Assembly: GCF_001578185.1 (NCBI RefSeq)
Contig: NZ_CP011008.1
Span: 3,252,001 to 3,316,000, forward strand
Length of the DNA: 64,000 bases
DNA from: Peribacillus simplex
Lineage (GTDB): Bacteria; Bacillota; Bacilli; Bacillales; DSM-1321
Reading direction: 5' to 3'
Positions 44,311 to 50,961 of this stretch are shown here, piece by piece (within the stretch, counting starts at the first letter, position 1; the number at the start of each line of letters is the position of its first letter). The position numbers and the translations under genes are program-made. The notes under the pieces are model-generated. The model searched no databases, was not told the DNA's origin, and saw nothing but the letters and a program-made list of their open reading frames with translations.

Positions 44311-45294
44311 TCAGATGATGAATTCAGGCTTGCTTTTTTCCAGTATCGGTTCTTCAAGAGAAACTTCTTGACCTGATATTATATCAAGGACAGCAGAAGC
44401 CTCATCAAACCATGAATCCGGAGCTTTTGCCCCCCAGAATGTCTGACGCCTTGGATCATCCAGATTCCAATGAATCGGTTCGGTATCTGGGTCAGACGTT
44501 AAGTAATCCCCATTGTATAATTCGATCCTGTGACCGTCAGGATCTCTTAAATATAGGAAGAATGCATTCGATAGGCCATGTCTTCCGGGCCCGCGTTCGA
44601 TCGACCCTGCATATCCGAGTGATGCCAGCACATCACACGCATGGATAAGCGCAAGGGGGTCTGGCAGAAAGAAGCCTACATGATGAAGTCTTGGGCCGAT
44701 TCCGTTCATGAATGCCTGGTCATGGACCGTTTGTTTTCTATGTAGCCACGTGGCCCATAATTGACCCGACTCATCGACAGTATCTTCCGAGCAGGCAAAG
44801 CCTAATTCTTTCACATAAAAATCATGGGCTTTTTGTACATTTGGAACACTACAATTCACATGATCGATCCTTTGGACCCTTGAACCTCTATGCAAATGGA
44901 ATTTTTGCAGCAATCTCTCGGCTTTATCCATTTTGCTGAAAAATTCCACTGGCAAGCCTGAAATGTCCTGAACTCGGAGTGATTTGCCCAGTGCATGCTG
45001 TGTTCCTTCATTCATCCACTTCATTTTCATTCCCTTAGAAAGGAAAATAGTTTCCAATTCTTTAAGGTCTTCCTCTTTTTCAACCTTGTATCCTATCACT
45101 TCCACGCTTGGCTTTTCTGCCTTTTGCAAGATAAGCGAGTGATGATGCGCTTCCTCTAAACCACGTAAATATATGTGATCATTTGTTCGTTCCGTTTCAG
45201 CAAAACCTAAAGCATCCACATAAAAGGCTCTTGATTTGTCTAAATCTGTTACATTAAGTATCGTTCTCGCAACACGAATAATAGAAAAATTCAT
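44311..45294 (-). CDS. hpaD: Homoprotocatechuate 2,3-dioxygenase
   Basis: A 327-aa type I extradiol dioxygenase of the vicinal-oxygen-chelate fold. The metal ligands are the His in RIDHVNCSVP, the His in PRLHHVGFFLP and the Glu in DPDGHRIELYNGDY. It cleaves the ring of 3,4-dihydroxyphenylacetate between C2 and C3, giving 5-carboxymethyl-2-hydroxymuconic semialdehyde. It is of the Brevibacterium/Arthrobacter type and not the enteric HpaD (LigB) type. The ATG at 45294 follows AAAGGGAG; the frame further upstream to 45453 overlaps hpaE and is not used. Confidence 0.92.
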   Translation of the reverse strand: MNFSIIRVARTILNVTDLDKSRAFYVDALGFAETERTNDHIYLRGLEEAHHHSLILQKAEKPSVEVIGYKVEKEEDLKELETIFLSKGMKMKWMNEGTQHALGKSLRVQDISGLPVEFFSKMDKAERLLQKFHLHRGSRVQRIDHVNCSVPNVQKAHDFYVKELGFACSEDTVDESGQLWATWLHRKQTVHDQAFMNGIGPRLHHVGFFLPDPLALIHACDVLASLGYAGSIERGPGRHGLSNAFFLYLRDPDGHRIELYNGDYLTSDPDTEPIHWNLDDPRRQTFWGAKAPDSWFDEASAVLDIISGQEVSLEEPILEKSKPEFII

Positions 45295-45325
45295 AGTATT
45301 CTCCCTTTCATTAATGAAAACCGGA

Positions 45326-46840
45326 TTATTTTTCAGCAGAAGAAACGGCATTTTGTTTGAAATCCCCAAACTTTGGAATATGATGTTCTCCAATTGCCAC
45401 GTGGATAACCTGTGTTTCTGTATAGAATTCAAAGCTATAATGGCCACCCTCACGTCCTACCCCACTATATTTCGATCCTCCAAAAGGTATCCGCAAATCC
45501 CTCACATTTTGTGAATTCACCCAGACCATACCACTATCTACAGCTTGAGCAAATCTATGCCCACGCTTCATATCATTGGTCCATACATAAGCAGCAAGCC
45601 CATACTTTACATCGTTGGCCATACCCAATACTTCCTCTTCCGACTTAAAAGGAATGACTGCCATGACTGGTCCAAAAATCTCTTCCTGTGCCACCGTCAT
45701 ATCATTTGTACAGTTCAAGAGAAGCGTCGGGGCGATATAATTACCTTCCTTGAATTCACTCGGTATGACACCGCTTACAATATCTGCCCCTTCATCTTTT
45801 GCTATATCCAGATAACGGGAGACATTATCAAAATGGTTTCGATGGATCAGCGGTCCGATTTCCGTTCCTGGTTCCATTGGATTTCCAATTTTGATATTAT
45901 GAACACGTTCCTTCAATTCTTCAACGAACTGGTCTATTATCGATTCATGGACAAATAACCTGGAATTAGCTGTGCAGCGCTCCCCATTGAATGAATAGAT
46001 TCCCCAAACCACTGAATCCAGGGCCTTTTCTAGATCGGCATCTTCAAAAATGATCGCTGGTGATTTACCTCCGAGTTCCATGGAAAAACGTTTCATTGTA
46101 TCCGCACCATTTTTAATGATTTCAGTGCCGGTCGCCGTTTCCCCGGTAAAGGATATCAATTGGACTTCAGGATGGGCAACCAAGGACGCCCCTGCTGTCT
46201 CCCCAAAACCGTGAACGATATTGAATACGCCTTTTGGTAAACCGGATTGATCAATGATTTGAGCCAATTTATTGGCTGTCAAGGGAGACCATTCCGCCGG
46301 TTTTAGGACACAAGTATTACCTGTTGCAAGGGCCGGGGCGATTTTCCAGGTTTCTAACATGAAAGGCGCATTCCAAGGAGTGATTAATCCCGCCACTCCA
46401 ATCGGTTTATGAATCGTATAATTGATGAAAGTGTCATCCATTTGATACGATTCTCCTATAAGCCTGCTTTTCACCATTTCAGAATAGAAACGGAAATTCT
46501 CCGCTCCCCTTGCTGCCTGTTTTTTTGTCTGGCTAATCGGCAACCCAGTGTCAAGTGATTCCAAATAGGAAATTTCTTCGGCATTTTCTTCAATTAATTC
46601 AGCTATCCTATTAATGTACTTCAATCTTTCTGCCACTTTCATCGCTCTCCATGGACCGTTATCGAATGCTTCTCTTGCAGCAGCCACCGCTTGATCAATG
46701 TCCTGTTTAACCCCTTCTGCCACATTATTGATTGCTTGATTATTAAAAGGGCTTAGATTTTCAAATGTTTTTCCTGAAGCACCATCAACAAATTGACCAT
46801 TGATGTAATGCTGGACATCTTGCACTGGAAAAGTTGGCAT
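45326..46840 (-). CDS. hpaE: 5-carboxymethyl-2-hydroxymuconic semialdehyde dehydrogenase
   Basis: A 504-aa NAD(P)-dependent aldehyde dehydrogenase. The catalytic Glu is in MELGGKSPAIIFEDAD and the Cys in FNGERCTANSRLFV; the coenzyme site is SFTGETATGTEI. HpaE oxidises the ring-cleavage semialdehyde to the acid. It lies 31 nt upstream of hpaD, on the same strand. AGGAGG ribosome site before the ATG. Confidence 0.9.
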   Translation of the reverse strand: MPTFPVQDVQHYINGQFVDGASGKTFENLSPFNNQAINNVAEGVKQDIDQAVAAAREAFDNGPWRAMKVAERLKYINRIAELIEENAEEISYLESLDTGLPISQTKKQAARGAENFRFYSEMVKSRLIGESYQMDDTFINYTIHKPIGVAGLITPWNAPFMLETWKIAPALATGNTCVLKPAEWSPLTANKLAQIIDQSGLPKGVFNIVHGFGETAGASLVAHPEVQLISFTGETATGTEIIKNGADTMKRFSMELGGKSPAIIFEDADLEKALDSVVWGIYSFNGERCTANSRLFVHESIIDQFVEELKERVHNIKIGNPMEPGTEIGPLIHRNHFDNVSRYLDIAKDEGADIVSGVIPSEFKEGNYIAPTLLLNCTNDMTVAQEEIFGPVMAVIPFKSEEEVLGMANDVKYGLAAYVWTNDMKRGHRFAQAVDSGMVWVNSQNVRDLRIPFGGSKYSGVGREGGHYSFEFYTETQVIHVAIGEHHIPKFGDFKQNAVSSAEK

Positions 46841-46919
46841 GATAAATCCTCCTTTAAAAAATATATTATGGAAGAAGACAATAATCGTTCGGATCCTGCA
46901 ATCTTTCCCAATCTAGCAA

Positions 46920-47837
46920 TTATGATTCAATCACTTGGTCAATCAATCCGTATGATTGAAGGGTTTCACGCAGTTCCCTTTCTAATGGTTCCGAAGGCGG
47001 GCCCATAGGCGGCCTTAATGCAGGATTGATTTTTCCCATCATCCCCATCGCAGCTTTTAATGGTCCTGGATTGGTTTCTTTAAACAAAACATCATTCAAT
47101 GGCATTAATTTATAATGTAGGTCCAGAGCCTTATCCACATCACCTTCCACCCAATGGTTATAAATTTCCGCCACCTCCTTAGGAGTGATATTGGCTGTAG
47201 CACTAATATGTCCTGCTCCTCCGATAGCCAGCATTGGATAGCATAATAATTCGATACCCGAATATAAGAGGAAGTCTCTTCCACAATTCAATAAGACACG
47301 GTTTACATGTTCGAAATCCTTATTAGATTCCTTTACACCAATAATATTCTTACAATCTTCAGCAAGACGTGCCAATGTCTTCACTTCTAAATTCGTCGCC
47401 GTTCTTCCAGGAATGTTATAGACGATAAGCGGGATGTCAACAGAATCAGCAACCGTTTTAAAATGATTGTAAAGTGCCTGTTGATTTGGCTTATTGTAAT
47501 AGGGAACGATCACTAAAGCAGCTTCCGCCCCCATTTCTTGTGCCCTTTTTGTCAAATGCAACGTTTCTTTCTGATTGGCAGAGCCAGTACCTGGTGCGAC
47601 CGGAACACGGGCATTTGCTGTTTTAATTGCCGTTTCCATCACTAATTCCCGCTCTTCAATCGATAGTGAACTGGGCTCCCCGGTAGTGCCGCATACCGAG
47701 ATTCCATGGGAACCGCTTTCAATATGCCAGTTTACTAGATTTTCAATTGCTTTTACATCCACTTCCATCTTGTCATCGAACGGAGTGATTACTGGAGCGA
47801 TGGATCCTCTTAAACGACTTTTGATATCCTCATACAT
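46920..47837 (-). CDS. DapA-family aldolase, probable HpaI substitute
   Basis: A protein of about 305 aa of the N-acetylneuraminate lyase/dihydrodipicolinate synthase family. The Schiff-base lysine is in IGVKESNKD, the tyrosine in YNIPGRTATN, and the oxyacid site is CGTTGEPSSLS. Its position with hpaE and hpaD suggests it splits the seven-carbon hydroxy-acid to pyruvate and succinic semialdehyde, a job done by unrelated class II HpaI in E. coli. The start is taken as the ATG at 47837 after GAGAGGG; a GTG at 47849 is within that site. A true DapA role is less likely here. Confidence 0.8.
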   Translation of the reverse strand: MYEDIKSRLRGSIAPVITPFDDKMEVDVKAIENLVNWHIESGSHGISVCGTTGEPSSLSIEERELVMETAIKTANARVPVAPGTGSANQKETLHLTKRAQEMGAEAALVIVPYYNKPNQQALYNHFKTVADSVDIPLIVYNIPGRTATNLEVKTLARLAEDCKNIIGVKESNKDFEHVNRVLLNCGRDFLLYSGIELLCYPMLAIGGAGHISATANITPKEVAEIYNHWVEGDVDKALDLHYKLMPLNDVLFKETNPGPLKAAMGMMGKINPALRPPMGPPSEPLERELRETLQSYGLIDQVIES

Positions 47838-47893
47838 TTTTTCTGCCACCCTCTCATTATTTGAATATTCGGAATAATATAAGTAAAAAAATC

Positions 47894-47939
47894 GGCTTTG
47901 TTTTTATAAATAATCGATCGACTATCATAAAACAAAGCC
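47894..47939 (-). terminator. Terminator between gntR and dapA-like gene
   Basis: GGCTTTGTTTTTA (47894-47906) pairs with TAAAACAAAGCC (47928-47939), followed by TTTTTTTAC on the minus strand. It lies inside what would otherwise be one operon, so it probably makes regulator and pathway levels differ. Confidence 0.85.
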
Positions 47940-47946
47940 TAGGTCA

Positions 47947-48624
47947 TCATAGTGCCTGATCGTGATTAGATTCCTCCCTTTGCTTGAATGTACTGATGGC
48001 ATTCAATTTATGCTTTCTTACCAATGATTCAATTTCTTCAAAAGAAGCTTTTTCCTGTAGAAGCTTTATGATGATTTCATGTTCACGAATGGATTGGACT
48101 GCTCTTTGCGGCACCATGGTGAACATGGATTTTCTGACTCTATTCATTCTTTGTTGCGCCTGTTTAATTTCCTCCATTAAAAAGGAATTTCCGCACTTTT
48201 CATAAATTTCAGCATGAAAACACTCGTTTAACTTACCAAACAGCTCTAATTCAAAGTGATGGAGCGCTTTTTCCATTTCTTTGTTTAATTTAATTAGATT
48301 ATCAAAATCATGATCAGTCATCGTTAAAGAACTGAGGGCAGCTGCATAGCCTTCAAGCAAAGATAAAACAGAAAGGGTTTCAATGTATTCGCTCTCATTA
48401 ATGCTTGTAACCACTGCTCCACTATAAGGCTTATATTGAATAAGCCCGTCAGACTCCAGTTGTCTGATCGCTTCCCTGACAGGAATAGGGCTTAAACCAA
48501 GTTCTTTTGCCATTTGATCGATAATGATTCGCTGTCCGGAACCGTATGTTCCATCCAAAATTAATTTACGAAGGTGCTCATAGGCAATTTGCTTTTTGCT
48601 GGGGTTTTTGTTTTTATCTTCCAT
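47947..48624 (-). CDS. GntR-family (FadR subfamily) regulator
   Basis: A 225-aa regulator. The N-terminal winged helix has KQIAYEHLRKLILDGTYGSG and IPVREAIRQLESDGLI; the C-terminal all-helical FCD-type effector domain spans about residues 85-220 with conserved metal-binding type residues (D, H and H in FHAEIYEKCGN and SIREHEIIIKLL). It most likely represses the island and itself through the ATCATATATGAT sites. Its ATG is 6 nt downstream of a -10 box, with no Shine-Dalgarno sequence, so the message is probably leaderless. Confidence 0.9.
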   Translation of the reverse strand: MEDKNKNPSKKQIAYEHLRKLILDGTYGSGQRIIIDQMAKELGLSPIPVREAIRQLESDGLIQYKPYSGAVVTSINESEYIETLSVLSLLEGYAAALSSLTMTDHDFDNLIKLNKEMEKALHHFELELFGKLNECFHAEIYEKCGNSFLMEEIKQAQQRMNRVRKSMFTMVPQRAVQSIREHEIIIKLLQEKASFEEIESLVRKHKLNAISTFKQREESNHDQAL

Positions 48625-48630
48625 ATTTTT

Positions 48631-48687
48631 ATCATATATGAAATCATATATGATTGCAATCGGTTTTTACCAAATATCATATATGAT
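48631..48687 (-). promoter_or_regulatory. gntR promoter with three operator palindromes
   Basis: On the minus strand -35 TTGCAA (48654-48659) and -10 TATGAT (48631-48636) are 17 bp apart. Three 12-bp sites lie here: 48631-48642 (ATCATATATGAA), 48643-48654 (ATCATATATGAT) and 48676-48687 (ATCATATATGAT). The first two adjoin exactly as the pair at hpaG does. They fill the -35/-10 spacer and the -10, pointing to autorepression. Confidence 0.8.
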
Positions 48688-48890
48688 TTTCATTTTTTCA
48701 TTTACAAATCCTGATTCGCATTATGATCGGTTTCATATGCATATAGAAAAACTCCCTTGGCGAAGGGAGGAGTTTATTAATTCCATGAAATCCTTGAGGA
48801 TGCCTCTTTTTCCTCGAATTTTTTAATAACCTGGAATGGAATATCATGCCTTCTTCCCAAATGTACTAATTCGATATTTTTAAACAAAAA
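48688..48890. other. Right junction of catabolic island, no gene
   Basis: About 200 bp without a credible frame between the gntR operators and the aspB terminator. No integrase gene or clear repeat shared with the left junction was seen. Confidence 0.4.
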
Positions 48891-48891
48891 A

Positions 48892-48930
48892 AACCTGCAG
48901 ACCCTGTTGTAGCCAGGTAGTCTGCAGGTT
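48892..48930 (-). terminator. Intrinsic terminator of aspB
   Basis: AACCTGCAGAC and GTCTGCAGGTT form a perfect 11-bp stem directly after aspB; a T run of seven follows on the minus strand. Confidence 0.9.
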
Positions 48931-48937
48931 AAAGTTT

Positions 48938-50122
48938 TTATGACATTTTTGATTTAACGAATGAATGGATTCTTTCAATGGCTGCTTCCAGCAATTCCAA
49001 TGAAGTTGCATAAGAGAGCCTGATATTATCAGGTGCACCAAATCCTGAACCTGGTATAACAGCCACTTGAGCTTCCTCCAGCAACGCAGTCGAAAAATCA
49101 TCAACATTGCTGTAGCCAGTTAATTCAACTGCATGTTTAACGTTCGGGAATAAGTAAAATGCTCCCTGTGGTTTAATGCAGCTTATACCTGGAATCTCAA
49201 CCAATTTATCATATGCCTTATTCAAGCGGCTTTCGAATGCCTGACGCATTTCTTCCACGGGCTCCTGCGAACCTTCATAGGCGGCAATCGCTCCATATTG
49301 AGCAGTTGTCGTAGGGTTTGACGTGCTATGGCTAGCAAGGTTCGTCATTGCTTTAATGATGGACTCTTCACCAACGGCATAACCAATTCTCCAGCCTGTC
49401 ATCGAATGCGATTTAGAAACACCATTGATGATGATCGTTTGCTTTTTCAATTCAGGTGAAATCTCTGCAATGGATGTATGTTTAGCATTTCCATAAACCA
49501 ATTTTTCGTAAATTTCGTCGGAAACGATCAATATATCATGAGCTAGGCAAACTTCCCCGATAGCCGCTAGTTCTTCCCTGGAATAAAGCATACCAGTTGG
49601 ATTGCTTGGCGAGTTGATGATAACCGCTTTCGTTTTTTCGGTAATCGCTTGTTCTAATTGTTCCTTAGTGATTTTATATTGATTTTCTTCCGTACCTACA
49701 ATATAAACCGGCTTTCCGTCAGCAAGCTTGATTTGTTCTGGATAACTTACCCAATAAGGTATCGGAACGATGACTTCGTCTTCTTCATCCAGAATCGCTT
49801 GAAACAATGTGTAAAGTGCATGCTTTGCACCTGAGCCTACTACAATTTCAGAAGGTTTGTAATCCAAGCCTTGATCACGCTTCAATTTAGCCGCAATTGC
49901 TTCTTTTAGCTTCGGCAGACCAGCTGATGGCGTGTATTTAGTTTGACCTTCATTCATGGATTGAAAGGCTGCATCTATAATATGTTTGGGCGTATTATAG
50001 TCTGGTTCCCCTGCCCCCAAACCAATAATATCAAGACCTTGGTCCTTAAGTTCCTTTGCTTTTGCCGTGATGGCCAATGTTGTTGATGGCGTTAATGACT
50101 GAACTCGGTTAGCTAATTTCAT
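48938..50122 (-). CDS. aspB: Aspartate aminotransferase (class I, PLP)
   Basis: A 394-aa PLP-dependent enzyme. It has SNPTGMLYSREELAAI and the PLP-lysine motif GVSKSHSMTGWRIGY, with LGAGEPDYNTP near the N-terminus. It interconverts aspartate and oxaloacetate with glutamate as donor. It follows ypmB on the minus strand as in B. subtilis; its usual downstream neighbour asnS is now beyond the island. GGAGG site before the ATG. Confidence 0.93.
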   Translation of the reverse strand: MKLANRVQSLTPSTTLAITAKAKELKDQGLDIIGLGAGEPDYNTPKHIIDAAFQSMNEGQTKYTPSAGLPKLKEAIAAKLKRDQGLDYKPSEIVVGSGAKHALYTLFQAILDEEDEVIVPIPYWVSYPEQIKLADGKPVYIVGTEENQYKITKEQLEQAITEKTKAVIINSPSNPTGMLYSREELAAIGEVCLAHDILIVSDEIYEKLVYGNAKHTSIAEISPELKKQTIIINGVSKSHSMTGWRIGYAVGEESIIKAMTNLASHSTSNPTTTAQYGAIAAYEGSQEPVEEMRQAFESRLNKAYDKLVEIPGISCIKPQGAFYLFPNVKHAVELTGYSNVDDFSTALLEEAQVAVIPGSGFGAPDNIRLSYATSLELLEAAIERIHSFVKSKMS

Positions 50123-50142
50123 TTTAAATTAATCCTCCATTT

Positions 50143-50619
50143 CTAAATGCTTCGATAATACTTAAGCCATTTCCCAGTTTTAAAATCATAATAATCATAG
50201 TTAAAACGCTCGGATTTATCAAGATAAGTTACTTCCCAAAGAGGAACATTCTTTTCCATGCCCAGCTTAACTGAAATGATTTTTTGGGGATTGAGTTTAT
50301 CTTTGACAATGCTTAAGATTTCTTTTTTTGATTTACCATCTTTATAATTTTCCACTACTATTTCTTTCTTCTTGTCCTCAGGAAGCCAGACTACTTTTTT
50401 AGTCCCTTTTTCTCCCTTACCAATGATGACGGAGTATGAATCCTTTCCATTATAAAGGTAGAATTCATCCATGGTCACAAGGCCGCCCTTTTCCTTCGCC
50501 TTTTTAAAAGCCTCATTACCAGCTTCTTTTTTAGGCTGCATCGCTTTAATATATGCACCGCTGACAAATCCGATAAAACAAAGGACTAGGATAGAAGCAA
50601 TAATCAACCATTTTTTCAA
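50143..50619 (-). CDS. ypmB: YpmB, membrane-anchored DUF5590 protein
   Basis: A 158-aa protein with an N-terminal signal-anchor (WLIIASILVLCFIGFVSGAYI) and an extracytoplasmic PepSY-like domain with two cystatin-type repeats (YNGKDSYSVIIGKG, PLWEVTYLDKSERFNYDY). Position and length match B. subtilis YpmB. The start is TTG after GAGGG. Function unknown. Confidence 0.87.
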   Translation of the reverse strand: MKKWLIIASILVLCFIGFVSGAYIKAMQPKKEAGNEAFKKAKEKGGLVTMDEFYLYNGKDSYSVIIGKGEKGTKKVVWLPEDKKKEIVVENYKDGKSKKEILSIVKDKLNPQKIISVKLGMEKNVPLWEVTYLDKSERFNYDYYDFKTGKWLKYYRSI

Positions 50620-50637
50620 AGCTGCTTTTCCCTCTTT

Positions 50638-50808
50638 CTATGTACGATAAATTGTAAATATCGCTTTTTCTTGATCTTCGGAATCCAATGCCAGACCGAA
50701 CATTAAGTCATCTTTTTTTAATGTTCGGTTCAAAGAATCCACAATTTTATACAGATCAGGAGAATGTTGCAACCTGACTGTCGAAATTACTTCTATTTTA
50801 CTCTCCAT
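50638..50808 (-). CDS. ypmA: YpmA, 56-aa DUF4264 protein
   Basis: A short frame from ATG (50808) encodes MESKIEVISTVRLQHSPDLY, then a helical SLNRTLKKDDLMFGLALD and the ending AIFTIYRT. Size, sequence character and place between dinG and ypmB fit B. subtilis YpmA. The GGAGGGGCG site is 6-12 nt upstream on the minus strand. It is too short for common ORF cutoffs. No function is known. Confidence 0.85.
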   Translation of the reverse strand: MESKIEVISTVRLQHSPDLYKIVDSLNRTLKKDDLMFGLALDSEDQEKAIFTIYRT

Positions 50809-50961
50809 GAAAACGCCCCTCCATTTTAAAGTTTGTCAACAACCACTGGTATGAATAGGATTTGAAGGCTTTACCACCTTTCACATTATACCAGTTCAAA
50901 AGTTATTTTTCTTTATAAATTCATAAAAATTCTATTAGATTAATGAATAATCTAAAGCTCA

